A DNA stretch of 64,000 nucleotides from Demequina pelophila. Lineage in GTDB: Bacteria; Actinomycetota; Actinomycetes; Actinomycetales; Demequinaceae. Both the position numbers and the translations under genes were made by a program. Below the pieces are notes generated by a model that saw nothing but the letters and a program-made list of their open reading frames with translations, searched no databases and was not told where the DNA came from. Each line of letters starts with the position of its first letter. Within the stretch, counting starts at the first letter, position 1. Positions 8,018-19,604 of the stretch are shown here, one piece after another. The stretch lies in assembly GCF_000971175.1 (NCBI RefSeq), contig NZ_BBLY01000005.1:186001-250000 (forward strand), given 5' to 3'.

Positions 8018-8036
8018 AGGTGTCGGCCTGAGTGGA

Positions 8037-9365
8037 TCAGCCGTTGATCAGGGCGTTGATCTTCTCGTCGTACTCGGCGGCGAGGGTCTCCACGTCGCCG
8101 CCCTCGGCGACGGCCTGGAAGTACTGCTCCATGAGCGTGGCGTTCTCGACGGCGGCCCAGCCCGGCGCGGCCGGGGTGAGCTTGGAGCTCTCGGCGGCCT
8201 CGAGGGCGAGGGCGTTGATCGGGCCCTGGTCGGCGTACGCGTCGGCGTAGTCGAGGTTGGCCGGGCCCATGCCCGCCTCGGCGAGCATGCTCTGGTAGTC
8301 GGCCGAGAAGATGATGCGCATGAGGGTCTTGGCGCCCTCCTCGTGCTGGGTCGCGGCGGAGACGGCGATGTTCGAGCCACCGGCGAAGACGGGGGCGGCG
8401 CCGCCGTCCACGCCCGGGAGCACGTAGGCGCCGAACTTGTCGTCGTTCCAGGTGACGGTGTCGTCGTCGTTCACGTCGCCCAGGCAGCAGGCCGCCCAGT
8501 TGGGGGCGAGCGTGGTGGCGGCGGGGGTGCCGGCGAGGAACTCGTCGTTGATCGCGAGGTAGGAGTTCGAGTCGTTGTCGGTGGCGGTGGCGACCGAGCT
8601 CGTGGTGAAGAGCTCCTGCCACTGCTTCATGCCCTCGACGGACTCGGGCGAGGACAGGGTCGCGGTCCACTCGGAGCCGTCGAACGTGGCGATGTCGCCG
8701 CCGTTCGCGAAGATCCAGGAGATGCCCGTGCGCCAGTCCTGACCCGGGATGTACGAGCCGGCAACGTCCGCGTCGTACATGGTCGCGTGGATGTCGGTGA
8801 ACTCGGCGAGGGTGGTGGGCACCTCGACGCCGCCCTGCTCGTAGAGGTCCTTGCGGTAGAACGCCATGCGCGAGCCGAAGTAGTACGGGAGCGCGAACTT
8901 GGCGTCGCCCACCGCGCCGGCCTCAACGAAGCCCTGGAGCAGCGAGTCGCCGCCCAGCTCCTCGTACATGTCGGAGATGTCCATGAACGCGCCGACCGTG
9001 GTGAAGGTCGCGGCCTGGGTGTTGCCCACCTCGGTGACGTCGGGGGTGTTGGCCGAGTCCGGCAGCGCCGTGGTGAGCGAGGCGATCGCGTCGCCCCAGC
9101 CGATCTGCTCGACGGTGAGGTCGCCGCCGTTCTCCTCGGTGTAGGTGGTCTTGAGGTAGTCGATGAGGTCGTCGGGCGTGTCGGTGCCCATGAGCCACAG
9201 GGTGATGTCCTCGGCGCCGGCCGCGGTGTCCGTGGTGGCGTCGGTGGTGGCGTCGGTGCCACCAGCGGTCTCGTCGGTGGCGGTGTCGGCGGAGCCGCCG
9301 CAACCCGTCAGGGCGATGGCACCGGCCGCGGCGAAGGCCGCGGCGCCGATCAGCGTCTTCTTCAT
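8037..9365 (-). CDS. extracellular solute-binding lipoprotein of amino-sugar ABC transporter
   Basis: A 442-residue family 1 sugar-binding protein. A lipoprotein signal peptide ends in the lipobox LTGC, with Cys22 the expected lipidation site; it is followed by a Thr/Asp/Ala-rich linker (residues 25-50) that tethers the domain to the membrane. The mature part starts 'ITLWLMGTDTPDDL' and has the mixed alpha/beta pattern of the class, including 'ALPYYFGSRMAFYRKDLYEQ'. It delivers the substrate to the permeases at 6099-7888. The gene follows the ROK repressor by 62 bases with no separate operator visible. Confidence 0.9.
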   Translation of the reverse strand: MKKTLIGAAAFAAAGAIALTGCGGSADTATDETAGGTDATTDATTDTAAGAEDITLWLMGTDTPDDLIDYLKTTYTEENGGDLTVEQIGWGDAIASLTTALPDSANTPDVTEVGNTQAATFTTVGAFMDISDMYEELGGDSLLQGFVEAGAVGDAKFALPYYFGSRMAFYRKDLYEQGGVEVPTTLAEFTDIHATMYDADVAGSYIPGQDWRTGISWIFANGGDIATFDGSEWTATLSSPESVEGMKQWQELFTTSSVATATDNDSNSYLAINDEFLAGTPAATTLAPNWAACCLGDVNDDDTVTWNDDKFGAYVLPGVDGGAAPVFAGGSNIAVSAATQHEEGAKTLMRIIFSADYQSMLAEAGMGPANLDYADAYADQGPINALALEAAESSKLTPAAPGWAAVENATLMEQYFQAVAEGGDVETLAAEYDEKINALING

Positions 9366-9427
9366 TGGTGTTCCTTCTTCTTTGATGGAGATGCTCGCTC
9401 GAGGGCGCGCATCGGGGGACGGGCGGG

Positions 9428-10588
9428 TCAGGAGACCCCTAGCTGGCCGCTGAGGACCATGACCACCGCGCCGAGCACGACGATGTCGCGCCCCAGGGTG
9501 GTCATCCGGACCGCCGGGACCGCATCGGACGCGGCCATGGTGCGGTCTCGGATGGTCTCGGCGGCCGTCTCGATGAGAGGACCGTCGAGAGTGTCGAAGG
9601 GGCCGGACAGGACGACCTCCTCGAGGTTCAGGGCGCCGACGACGGGGGCGAGGGCGATGCCCAGCCGCTCCCCCGCCTCGGCGAGGATCTGCGCGCGCGA
9701 CTCGGGGTGCGCGGCGAGGCGCGCGGTGAGGCGCGGGGTGGCGAGCCAGGTCTCGAGGCAGCCGCGGCGGCCGCACACGCAGGCGTCGCCGCCGTCGGTG
9801 CCCACGACCACGTGGCCGATCTCGCCCGCGGCGTAGCGCGCGCCGGAGACCAGCGTGCCGCCCACCACGAGGCCGGCGCCGACGCCGAGCCCGACGCGGA
9901 TGAGGATGAGGTCGTCGGCGCCGCCGTAGCTGCGCTCGCCCAGCGCCGCGGCGTTGGCGTCGTTCGCGACGACGACGGGGAGGCGGAGGCGCTCGGCCAG
10001 GATCTGCTGGAGCGCGACCTCGTGCCATCCGAGGTTGGGGGCGGTGACGATGCGGCCGTGCTCGTCGACGATGCCAGGGCTGCCGACGCCGACGCCCAGG
10101 ACCGGGGCCTGGGTGGCGGCGAGCAGTCGCTCGATAAGTGCGGCGACAGCCTCGACCGCGTCACCGCCCGTGAGCCCCTCGACCGCGACCTCCTCGCGGT
10201 GAGAGATCACGCCGTCGAGGTCGGTGACGACGCCGAGGAACACGCCCGCCTTGGACAGGTCGAGCGCGAGGATCGCGAAGCCGGTCCGGTTGATGTCGAG
10301 CATGATCGCGGGCTTGCCGGGCCGGCTCTCGGCACGCTGGCCGGTCTCGACGACCAGGCGCTCGTCGATGAGGTCGGTGATCAGGTCGGAGATGGTGACG
10401 CGGGTGAGGCCGGTCGCGCGGGCCAGGTCCGCCCGGCTGAGTCCCTCGCCGCGGAAGAGCTCCTGCAGGACGAGGGCGCGGTTGTGGCTGCGGGCGTGCT
10501 CGGGGGTGACCCGGGCGCCGGGACGCACCATGGACGCGAAGCGGCGCCGGGGGGCGGCGAGCGCGGTGGCGGCGTCGATGCGATCCAT
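9428..10588 (-). CDS. ROK-family transcriptional repressor (NagC-like)
   Basis: A 386-residue regulator with an N-terminal winged helix-turn-helix (about residues 30-85, 'RADLARATGLTRVTISDLITDLI') and a C-terminal ROK sugar-binding domain containing 'VANDANAAALGE' and the intact zinc motif 'CVCGRRGCLE'. It is the first gene of the amino-sugar operon and probably senses GlcNAc or GlcNAc-6-P. A perfect palindrome three bases upstream of its start codon (10591-10613) is the likely operator, so it would repress itself together with the transporter and nag genes. Confidence 0.9.
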   Translation of the reverse strand: MDRIDAATALAAPRRRFASMVRPGARVTPEHARSHNRALVLQELFRGEGLSRADLARATGLTRVTISDLITDLIDERLVVETGQRAESRPGKPAIMLDINRTGFAILALDLSKAGVFLGVVTDLDGVISHREEVAVEGLTGGDAVEAVAALIERLLAATQAPVLGVGVGSPGIVDEHGRIVTAPNLGWHEVALQQILAERLRLPVVVANDANAAALGERSYGGADDLILIRVGLGVGAGLVVGGTLVSGARYAAGEIGHVVVGTDGGDACVCGRRGCLETWLATPRLTARLAAHPESRAQILAEAGERLGIALAPVVGALNLEEVVLSGPFDTLDGPLIETAAETIRDRTMAASDAVPAVRMTTLGRDIVVLGAVVMVLSGQLGVS

Positions 10589-10590
10589 GT

Positions 10591-10613
10591 TTGTTAGTAA
10601 AGATTACTAACAA
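10591..10613. promoter_or_regulatory. ROK-repressor operator, perfect palindrome
   Basis: TTGTTAGTAA-AGA-TTACTAACAA, ten perfect bases per arm, very AT-rich against its surroundings. ROK repressors such as NagC, Mlc and XylR bind AT-rich palindromes of this size. It lies immediately upstream of the repressor start, so the -10 region and operator probably coincide. No second copy was found in the window. Confidence 0.88.
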
Positions 10614-10800
10614 CCAAAACGCAAGCCCGAGGTCCCGATCCGCGGGCGGCTTTACCGATTTGTGATGTGGCGTCCGGCACACGACACCGGGTGCGATTTG
10701 CGCCCCGGACCAAGACGGCACTCAGTGCCGCCTTGCTTGGCTCCGGCCAAGAGCAGGGAGGACGCCTCCGAGGTCGCGCGCCGAACGCCGGCCGGACGCG

Positions 10801-10840
10801 ACGGGGCCCCGACGAGCGCGCGGCTCGCCGGGGCCCCGGT
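10801..10840 (-). terminator. mdh terminator hairpin
   Basis: An imperfect stem of about 17 pairs (ACGGGGCCCCG... with CGGGGCCCCGGT) 14 bases beyond the mdh stop. No T-run. A second small hairpin with GGCACTCAGTGCC lies near 10714-10726. Confidence 0.65.
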
Positions 10841-10853
10841 CGTCGTTGGAGGT

Positions 10854-13119
<2,266 letters not shown>

Positions 13120-13156
13120 GCGTAGTCCTCACACCGTCGGGGCTGATTCCGCTCCG

Positions 13157-13162
13157 AGCCTA
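13157..13162 (-). promoter_or_regulatory. icd -10 box TAGGCT
   Basis: TAGGCT on the minus strand, about 38 bases upstream of the icd ATG. The same hexamer appears upstream of purN, ldh, sucC and two membrane-protein genes in this window. Confidence 0.5.
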
Positions 13163-13174
13163 GTGCAAGAAACC

Positions 13175-13188
13175 GGGACCACAGTCCC
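13175..13188. promoter_or_regulatory. DosR-like box upstream of icd
   Basis: GGGACCACAGTCCC, a GGGAC-N4-GTCCC palindrome with the 14-base geometry of the DosR/DevR box of mycobacteria. It overlaps the expected -35 region of the icd promoter. Confidence 0.5.
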
Positions 13189-13288
13189 GCCCCGCGCCGC
13201 CTGAAAACGCCGCCGCCTCCCTCGCACCAGGGCATATCCGTGCCACCATGCAACCGTGGAGCGCCCGCCGGGCGCCGGAAGGAGAATC

Positions 13289-14182
13289 ATGACCGAGCCC
13301 CGTCCCGAGGACGATGCACGACAGACCCCCGAGGAGGCCTCGCCCGGGGCCCCGTTCGCGGCCGACGCCGCCTCCGCGCCCCCGACCCAGGAGCGCGAGG
13401 TGACCGCGGCCGACTTCGACGACGACGTGTGGGTCGACGAGCCCGCCGGCCCGTCGCTCATCACGCGGATGATCGCGGAGGCGGGCGGCAGCTTCGTCTT
13501 CATCCTCATCGCGCTGGGCGCGGCGATCTTCGCCGACGGGCGCATCGTCGTCGCGTTCGGCTTCGCGCTCGCCCTGTGGGGCGTCATCGTCGCGATCGGC
13601 GGCGTGTCCGGCGCCCACGTCAACCCCGCCGTCACGGTGGGCGCGTGGATCGCGGGCCGCTTCCCCGGCCGCGACGTCGCCCCCTACGTCCTCGCGCAGA
13701 CCCTGGGCGCGACCGGCGCCGGCGCCACCCTGTGGGCGCTCATCGGCTCCAACCCGCAGGTCCAGGACGCCAAGACCATCATGAGCGCGGTCGCGATCGG
13801 CGTGGGCGAGAACTCCCCCACGCAGTTCCCGCTCGCCGCGGGCGCCGTGGTCGAGGTGCTCGCGACCGGCATGTTCGTCGCCGTGGTGCTGGCCGCCACC
13901 TCGATCCGCGCGATCCCGGCGCTCGCCGCCCCCACGATCGGCCTCGCGCTCGGCGTCCTGCACCTGTTCGCCATCCCGTTCACCAACGCCGCCCTCAACC
14001 CGGCGCGCGCGACCGGCGCCGCGCTGTTCGCGGAGACCTGGGCGCTCGAGCAGCTGTGGCTGTTCTGGCTCGCGCCCATCATCGGCGGCGCGATCGTCGG
14101 CCTCCTGTTCCGCGCCTTCGGCCCGGAGGAGGACATCGAGCGCGTCGAGGTGATCGAGGTCATCGACGAGATCGAGGCCTGA
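13289..14182 (+). CDS. MIP-family channel (aquaporin / glycerol facilitator)
   Basis: A 297-residue membrane channel for water or small neutral solutes, with six spans and the two duplicated pore motifs 'GAHVNPAVTVG' and 'NAALNPARATG'. Unusually long hydrophilic ends flank the channel: about 60 acidic, Pro/Ala-rich residues at the N-terminus and an acidic tail (EEDIERVEVIEVIDEIEA). ATG 13289 was preferred over an in-frame GTG at 13256 because GGAAGGAG lies just upstream. Aquaporin versus glyceroporin selectivity cannot be decided by eye. Confidence 0.9.
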   Translation: MTEPRPEDDARQTPEEASPGAPFAADAASAPPTQEREVTAADFDDDVWVDEPAGPSLITRMIAEAGGSFVFILIALGAAIFADGRIVVAFGFALALWGVIVAIGGVSGAHVNPAVTVGAWIAGRFPGRDVAPYVLAQTLGATGAGATLWALIGSNPQVQDAKTIMSAVAIGVGENSPTQFPLAAGAVVEVLATGMFVAVVLAATSIRAIPALAAPTIGLALGVLHLFAIPFTNAALNPARATGAALFAETWALEQLWLFWLAPIIGGAIVGLLFRAFGPEEDIERVEVIEVIDEIEA

Positions 14183-14192
14183 CCTCCCACCT

Positions 14193-14289
14193 GGACACTC
14201 CGCACGGATTCACGCGCGACACGCCGCGCGACGGGGGCCGATGCGCCGGTTGAGCCGGCGTGTCGGCCCCCGTTCCGTGCGGAGTGTCC
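14193..14289. repeat. palindromic repeat family 1, copy A
   Basis: Perfect 16-base outer arms GGACACTCCGCACGGA / TCCGTGCGGAGTGTCC (14193-14208 and 14274-14289) enclose a second stem, about GGGGGCCGATGCGCCGG with CCGGCGTGTCGGCCCCC. It lies between convergent genes. Related copies are at 41049-41145 and 43824-43920. Confidence 0.9.
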
Positions 14290-14301
14290 GGGGAAGGGGC
14301 G

Positions 14302-14565
14302 TCAGTCGAGCGGCGTCGTGAGCCCCAGGAACAGCAGGATCGCCGCGAGCACGGTCAGCACCGCCACGTCGATCGCGCGGCGGCGGATGGTGAAGGCGCG
14401 CTCCATCGGCAGCACCACCCGCGCGACCGCACCGGCCCCGGCGAACACCCCCAGCGCGATCGCCGCGACGTCGACGCCCACGACGAGCCCCGACAGCGCG
14501 ATCGCCACCACGGCGATGCCCGCCCCGAGGGCGACCCGCCGCGGCATCGCCTGATCGTCGACCAT
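14302..14565 (-). CDS. DUF3017 small membrane protein
   Basis: An 87-residue protein with three hydrophobic segments (about residues 10-30, 33-50 and 62-82) separated by a basic loop 'MERAFTIRRRAIDV'. Size, topology and position directly downstream of purH match the DUF3017 family that accompanies purine genes in many actinobacteria. Function unknown. It begins 10 bases after the purH stop, so it is probably cotranscribed with purN-purH. Confidence 0.75.
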   Translation of the reverse strand: MVDDQAMPRRVALGAGIAVVAIALSGLVVGVDVAAIALGVFAGAGAVARVVLPMERAFTIRRRAIDVAVLTVLAAILLFLGLTTPLD

Positions 14566-14575
14566 CGGCGACGCC

Positions 14576-16129
14576 TCAGTGGAAGAAGTGCCGGGTGCCG
14601 GTGTGCACCAGGGTCACGCCCGCGGACGAGGCGGCCGCGATGACCTCGGCGTCGCGCACGGACCCGCCGGGCGAGACCACGGCGCGCACGCCGGCCTCGG
14701 CCAGCACCATCAGCCCGTCCGCGAAGGGGAAGAACGCGTCCGACGCGGCGACGGACCCCGCGGCCCGCTCCCCCGCGCGCTGCACCGCGAGGCGGCACGA
14801 GTCGACGCGGTTGACCTGGCCCATGCCGATGCCCACGGCCGCGCCGTCGGCGGCCAGCAGGATCGCGTTGGACTTCACCGCGCGGCACGCGCGCCACGCG
14901 AACTCGAGGTCGGCGAGCACCTCGGGCGTCGGCACCGGCCCCGCGACGTGCTCCCACGCGCTCGTGGCGTCGCCCGGCGCGTCGATGACGTCCGTCTCCT
15001 GGACCAGCAGCCCGCCGGACACGCGCCGCCACTCGGTCTCGAGCGGCGCGGGGTCGATCTCGAGCAGGCGCAGGTTCTTCTTGGCCGTGAGGATCTCCAC
15101 GGCCTCGTCCTCGAACGCCGGCGCCACGACCACCTCGGTGAAGATGGGTGCGATCTGCGCGGCGGCCGCCGCGGTCACCACGCCGTTGGCCGCGATGACG
15201 CCGCCGAACGCGCTCACCGGGTCCGTCGCGTGGGCCTTCGCGTGCGCCTCGGCGATGGTGGCGCCCACCGCGATGCCGCACGGGTTCGCGTGCTTGATGA
15301 CCGCCACCGCGGGGCCCGCGTGGTCGTAGGCCGCCCGGACCGCCGCATCGGCGTCCACGTAGTTGTTGAAGGACATCTCCTTGCCGTGCAGCTGACGCGC
15401 GCCGGCGATCCCGCGGCCCGAGCCGTCCGCGTACAGCGCGGCGGCCTGGTGCGGGTTCTCGCCGTAGCGCAGCTCGGCCTGGCGGGTGAACGATGCGCCG
15501 AGCCAGCCGGCCAGGCCCGTCCCGTCGTCGTCGGGGGCCTGGGTCTCGCCCATCCAGGTCGCGACCTGCACGTCGTAGTCGGCGGTGTGGCGGAAGGCCT
15601 TCGCGGCGAGCGCGGTGCGCTCGGCGAGGGTGAAGCCGCCGTGGCCCACCGCGCTGGCGACGGCCTCGTACTCGGACGGGTCGACCACCACGGCGACCGA
15701 GGCGTGGTTCTTCGCCGCGGCGCGCACCATCGAGGGGCCGCCGATGTCGATCTGCTCGATCACCGCATCGTCCCCCGCCCCGGAGGCGACCGTGGCCGCG
15801 AACGGGTACAGGTTGACCACCACGAGGTCGAACGCCTCGATGCCCAGCTCCTCGAGCTGACGCACGTGGTCGGGCAGGCGACGGTCCGCGAGGATGCCGG
15901 CGTGCACGCGCGGGTGCAGCGTCTTGACGCGGCCGTCGAGGCACTCCGGGAAGCCGGTCACCTCCTCGACCGCGACCACGGGCACGCCGGCGGAGGCGAT
16001 GCGCTGGGCGGTCGAGCCCGTCGAGACGATCTGCACGCCCTCGTGGGTCAGCGCGGTCGCGAGCTCCTCGATGCCCGTCTTGTCGTACACGGAGATGAGG
16101 GCGCGGCGCACTCGCTGGCGCTCGGTCAT
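14576..16129 (-). CDS. purH: bifunctional AICAR formyltransferase / IMP cyclohydrolase
   Basis: Catalyses the last two steps of IMP synthesis. The 517 residues contain the N-terminal cyclohydrolase (MGS-like) domain ('[16 protein letters not shown]', '[10 protein letters not shown]'-like stretch, '[10 protein letters not shown]', '[13 protein letters not shown]') and the formyltransferase domain ('LRYGENPHQ', 'IKHANPCG', '[19 protein letters not shown]'). The ATG overlaps the purN stop as ATGA, so translation is coupled. Start chosen at [13 protein letters not shown] by alignment with family starts. Confidence 0.95.
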   Translation of the reverse strand: MTERQRVRRALISVYDKTGIEELATALTHEGVQIVSTGSTAQRIASAGVPVVAVEEVTGFPECLDGRVKTLHPRVHAGILADRRLPDHVRQLEELGIEAFDLVVVNLYPFAATVASGAGDDAVIEQIDIGGPSMVRAAAKNHASVAVVVDPSEYEAVASAVGHGGFTLAERTALAAKAFRHTADYDVQVATWMGETQAPDDDGTGLAGWLGASFTRQAELRYGENPHQAAALYADGSGRGIAGARQLHGKEMSFNNYVDADAAVRAAYDHAGPAVAVIKHANPCGIAVGATIAEAHAKAHATDPVSAFGGVIAANGVVTAAAAAQIAPIFTEVVVAPAFEDEAVEILTAKKNLRLLEIDPAPLETEWRRVSGGLLVQETDVIDAPGDATSAWEHVAGPVPTPEVLADLEFAWRACRAVKSNAILLAADGAAVGIGMGQVNRVDSCRLAVQRAGERAAGSVAASDAFFPFADGLMVLAEAGVRAVVSPGGSVRDAEVIAAASSAGVTLVHTGTRHFFH

Positions 16130-16806
16130 GGTGCCTCCTCGGCGGGATCTGTTGCTGCGGATTCTGGTGCGGCGGGAACGGGCGGGGCGCCCCCGATGCG
16201 GACCACACGCCCGCTCACCGTCCACCCCTCGCGCGCGAGGCGGCCCAGGGTGTCGACGACGAGCGCGCGCTCGACCGCCTTGATGCGCGCGTGCAGGCCC
16301 GCCTCGTCGTCATTCTGGCGCACCTCGACGGCCGCCTGCGCCACGATGGGCCCGGTGTCCACCCCGGCGTCGACCAGGATGAGGGTGCAGCCCGTCACCT
16401 TCGCGCCGCCGGCGAGCGCGTCGCGCACCGCGTGCGCGCCCGGGTACGCGGGCAGCAGCGACGGGTGGGTGTTGAGCATCCGGCCGCCCCAGGCGGCCAG
16501 CATGGCGTCGCCCACGAGCCGCATGAAGCCGGCGAGCATCACCAGATCGGGGGTGAACGATGCGACGGCCCGGGCGAGCGCGGCGTCCCACGTGGCGCGG
16601 TCGGGGAAGTCGGCGAGGCGGACCACGGCGGTCGGCACCCCGGCGGCGCGCGCGTGCGCGAGCGCCCCCGCATCGTCCCGGTCCGAGACGACGGCGGCGA
16701 CCCGGTAGCCCGCCGCGTCCCCGGCCCCGGCGAGCAGCGCGGCGAGCGTCGACCCGGCCCCGGAGGCGAGCACGACGACGCGCCGGGCGGCGGGGCGGTT
16801 TGTCAC
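16126..16806 (-). CDS. purN: phosphoribosylglycinamide formyltransferase
   Basis: Transfers formyl from 10-formyl-THF to GAR in purine synthesis. The 226 residues show '[16 protein letters not shown]', 'AGFMRLV', '[20 protein letters not shown]' with the catalytic Asn/His, and '[12 protein letters not shown]' with the catalytic Asp. The C-terminal 25 residues are a Pro/Ala-rich extension. The start is GTG, placed exactly six bases after a TAGGCT hexamer, the layout of a leaderless transcript; no ribosome-binding site is visible. Confidence 0.93.
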   Translation of the reverse strand: MTNRPAARRVVVLASGAGSTLAALLAGAGDAAGYRVAAVVSDRDDAGALAHARAAGVPTAVVRLADFPDRATWDAALARAVASFTPDLVMLAGFMRLVGDAMLAAWGGRMLNTHPSLLPAYPGAHAVRDALAGGAKVTGCTLILVDAGVDTGPIVAQAAVEVRQNDDEAGLHARIKAVERALVVDTLGRLAREGWTVSGRVVRIGGAPPVPAAPESAATDPAEEAP

Positions 16807-16812
16807 GCGCCG

Positions 16813-16818
16813 AGCCTA
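16813..16818 (-). promoter_or_regulatory. leaderless -10 box TAGGCT for purN
   Basis: TAGGCT-N6-GTG. Transcription would begin at or next to the start codon of purN. Confidence 0.6.
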
Positions 16819-16855
16819 TCGGCATGCTTGGTGCCTCACGACGTGAGAGGAAACG

Positions 16856-17293
16856 ATGCCCGAGACGACGACGCCGGCCCGCCCCGAGATCGGCGTGCGG
16901 CCGCGGCGCGCGGTGATGTGGACGCTGCTGCTCACCGGCGCGACCGTGATGCTGCTCGCGATCGCGCCGACGTTCGGGCTGTGGACCCTCCTGCTCGGCC
17001 CGGCCGCCGCCGCCGCGGCGATCACGTCGCTGGTGCTGCTGCGCGGCACCCGCGGCATCGCGGGACTGCGCGTGATGCTCGTGTTCGCGATCGCGATCGG
17101 CCTGTTCGGCCTGCTCTACGGCGGCGGGGTCGCGCTGCTGCGCGAGCCGCTCGCCGACTTCGCGGCGTGCCAGTCGCGCGCCCTCACCTCCACCGCCGAG
17201 CGCGCGTGCCTCGACCAGTTCGAGGAGGACTACCTCGAGGTGCTCGAGCGCTACGGCGTGGTGCTGCCGGCGACGGAGACCACCGCGCCGTAG
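16856..17293 (+). CDS. small membrane protein of unknown function
   Basis: A 145-residue protein with three hydrophobic segments (about residues 20-42, 45-64 and 72-95) and a short C-terminal soluble tail with two Cys (FAACQSRALTS, RACLDQFEEDYLEVLE). A GAGAGGA ribosome-binding site precedes the ATG. It is divergent from purN and convergent with the DUF6350 gene. I do not recognise a family; DUF4190-like small membrane proteins have a comparable layout, but I cannot assign it. Confidence 0.7.
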   Translation: MPETTTPARPEIGVRPRRAVMWTLLLTGATVMLLAIAPTFGLWTLLLGPAAAAAAITSLVLLRGTRGIAGLRVMLVFAIAIGLFGLLYGGGVALLREPLADFAACQSRALTSTAERACLDQFEEDYLEVLERYGVVLPATETTAP

Positions 17294-17315
17294 CGCGTCC
17301 TGCGGCGGCGGCCCT

Positions 17316-18644
17316 TCAGGAGGGCGTGGCGGTGGACGATGCGCCGGCGGGCTCCCGTGCGGCGGTCGCGTCGCCCTGCGCACCCGTCACCCCGTCCCGG
17401 GCGGCCGCGCCTGCCGGGGCGTCCCGCGCCTCGGCGCGCGCGTCGTCCCGAGCGTCGTCGGCGGCTCCCGCCGCCCGGCCGCGCAGGCCGCGCCACGCGG
17501 CCACCGTGAGCCACACGATGGCCCATCCGGCCGCGGCCAGCCCGACGCCGGCCGCGGTGACCAGGAGCGCGTCGCCGCCCACGGTCGCGAGCCGGCCCGG
17601 CCCCATCGCGCCGCTCGAGGCGACCGTCACGCCGGCGAGGGCGAGCGCGACGACGCCCAGCCCGGTGCCGGCGACGCGCGCGGCGGACAGGTCGAGCCCG
17701 TGGCCCTGGAGAGGGACGATGCGCCGGTGCAGCAGGACCCGCACCACCAGGGCAGCGACGGCGGCCACGGCGGGGACCCAGACGAGCCAGCCGCCGCCCG
17801 CGGACGGCAGCGCGCCCAGCAGGGGCACGTGCGGCAGGTCCCCGATCTCCACGACGGCGGGCGAGACGAGCGTCCCCTCCCCCACGGCGAAGCCGGGACC
17901 GACCACCCATGCGGCCATCCACGCGACCAGGGTGGGGACGTAGAGCAGCTCGGCGAGCGCGAGCGCGCCGGCGCCCAGCGGGTCCATGCCCAGCCCGGAC
18001 GCGAGCGACGCGACGTCCTCGCGCCCCAGGTAGGCCCACGCGGCGCCCGCGAGGGCGGCGAGGCCCAGGATCGCGCCGGCGGTGGCGCCGCCCAGGCGCA
18101 GGCCGGTGCGGACGTCGAGGGGCAGCCGGTCCAGGAGCCGCAGCCGCGCGCCGTGCGTGCGCCAGATGCCGAGCGCGACGCTCGGCGCGGCGATGAGCGC
18201 GCCGGCGAGGCCCGCGCGGAGGGCGAGGAGGGCATCGGCGTCCGCGCCGGCCGCGATCGCGGCGGCGCCCACCGCGTAGGCGCCGCACGCGAAGGCCCAG
18301 CTGGCCCACGTCTTGGCGGCGAAGCGGCGCGCGACCGCGAGGAGGATCGCCGCGGAGACCAGCGGCAGGCCCAGCGGGACGAGCGCGATGGAGCCGCCGG
18401 CGACGGCCACGGGCACGCCGTGGCCCAGCAGCCACACCTGGGTCGCGACGTCGGCCGCGCCGCCCCAGTCGACCGTGGCGGAGCCGTCGAGGTTGGGTGC
18501 GCCGGCGACGCCGGCGAGCGCCGGGACCAGCACCACGAGGTAGGACAGCACCACGCCCTGCAGTCCGGTGAGCGCGCCGCCGAGGGCGCGGGGCGCGGCC
18601 TCGCGCGCGCGGGCGAGGAGGGTGGCGGGGGCGTCGTCTGGCAC
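17316..18644 (-). CDS. DUF6350 (PerM-like) polytopic membrane protein
   Basis: A 442-residue protein with about ten hydrophobic segments and an Ala/Asp-rich C-terminal tail (from residue ~395). Its place between sucCD and purN is the conserved position of DUF6350 genes in actinobacteria; mycobacterial PerM of this family is reported to influence cell division and persistence. Motifs 'GALTGLQGVVLSYLVVLVPALAG' at the start and repeated Gly/Ala-rich helices fit the family. The start is GTG. Role here inferred only from family. Confidence 0.75.
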   Translation of the reverse strand: MPDDAPATLLARAREAAPRALGGALTGLQGVVLSYLVVLVPALAGVAGAPNLDGSATVDWGGAADVATQVWLLGHGVPVAVAGGSIALVPLGLPLVSAAILLAVARRFAAKTWASWAFACGAYAVGAAAIAAGADADALLALRAGLAGALIAAPSVALGIWRTHGARLRLLDRLPLDVRTGLRLGGATAGAILGLAALAGAAWAYLGREDVASLASGLGMDPLGAGALALAELLYVPTLVAWMAAWVVGPGFAVGEGTLVSPAVVEIGDLPHVPLLGALPSAGGGWLVWVPAVAAVAALVVRVLLHRRIVPLQGHGLDLSAARVAGTGLGVVALALAGVTVASSGAMGPGRLATVGGDALLVTAAGVGLAAAGWAIVWLTVAAWRGLRGRAAGAADDARDDARAEARDAPAGAAARDGVTGAQGDATAAREPAGASSTATPS

Positions 18645-18657
18645 CCGCCCATGGTCG

Positions 18658-18692
18658 CGCGAGCCGGTCCCGCTCGGCGGGACCGGCTCGCG
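18658..18692. terminator. sucCD terminator hairpin
   Basis: Perfect 15-base stem CGCGAGCCGGTCCCG / CGGGACCGGCTCGCG with a five-base loop, 16 bases past the sucD stop and just before the next gene on the same strand. Confidence 0.75.
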
Positions 18693-18708
18693 GCGGAGGG
18701 TCAGGCGG

Positions 18709-19593
18709 CTACGCGCCGGTGAGGATCTCCCGCATGAGGCGGGCCGTCTCGGAGGGCGTGGTGCCCACCTTGACGCCGGCGGCCTCGAGGGCCTCCTTCT
18801 TCGCCTGGGCGGTGCCCACGGAGCCGGACACGATCGCGCCCGCGTGGCCCATGGTCTTGCCCTCGGGCGCCTCGAAGCCCGCGACGTAGCCCACGACGGG
18901 CTTGGTCACGTTGGCCTTGATGTACGCCGCGGCGCGCTCCTCGGCGTCGCCGCCGATCTCCCCGATCATCACGATCGCGGCCGTCTCGGGGTCGTTCTGG
19001 AACGCCTCGAGGCAGTCGATGTGGGTGGTGCCCACGATCGGGTCGCCGCCGATGCCCACGGCGGTGGTGAAGCCGATGTCGCGCAGCTCGAACAGCATCT
19101 GGTAGGTCAGCGTGCCGGACTTGGACACCAGGCCGATCCGTCCGGGGCCCGTGATGCTCGCGGGCGTGATGCCCACGTTGGACTGGCCGGGGGTGATGAG
19201 GCCGGGGCAGTTCGGGCCGATGAGCCGCGTGCCCTTGGACTGCGCGTAGGCGAAGAACTCGGCGGTGTCCGCGACGGGCACGCCCTCCGTGATGATGACC
19301 ACGAGCGGCATGCCGGCGTCGACGGCCTCCATGACGGCGGCCTTGGTGAAGGCCGGCGGCACGAAGACGACGGAGACGTCCGCGCCGGTGGCCTCCATGG
19401 CCTCCGCGACGGTGCCGAAGACCGGGACGGTCACGTCGGCCGGGAACTCGACCTCGGTGCCCGCCTTGCGCGGGTTGACGCCGCCCACGATGGTCGTGCC
19501 GGAGGCGAGCATGCGCTGGGTGTGCTTCATGCCCTCGGAGCCGGTCATGCCCTGGACGATGACCTTCGAGTCCTGCGTGAGGAAGATTGCCAT
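18709..19593 (-). CDS. sucD: succinyl-CoA synthetase alpha subunit
   Basis: With SucC forms the TCA-cycle enzyme that makes ATP or GTP from succinyl-CoA. At 294 residues it has the CoA-binding start '[18 protein letters not shown]', '[11 protein letters not shown]', and the phospho-histidine loop '[11 protein letters not shown]'. The gene begins 11 bases after the sucC stop with a GGAGACTCG-type ribosome-binding region, so the two are cotranscribed. Confidence 0.96.
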   Translation of the reverse strand: MAIFLTQDSKVIVQGMTGSEGMKHTQRMLASGTTIVGGVNPRKAGTEVEFPADVTVPVFGTVAEAMEATGADVSVVFVPPAFTKAAVMEAVDAGMPLVVIITEGVPVADTAEFFAYAQSKGTRLIGPNCPGLITPGQSNVGITPASITGPGRIGLVSKSGTLTYQMLFELRDIGFTTAVGIGGDPIVGTTHIDCLEAFQNDPETAAIVMIGEIGGDAEERAAAYIKANVTKPVVGYVAGFEAPEGKTMGHAGAIVSGSVGTAQAKKEALEAAGVKVGTTPSETARLMREILTGA

Positions 19594-19604
19594 GTCGAGT
19601 CTCC

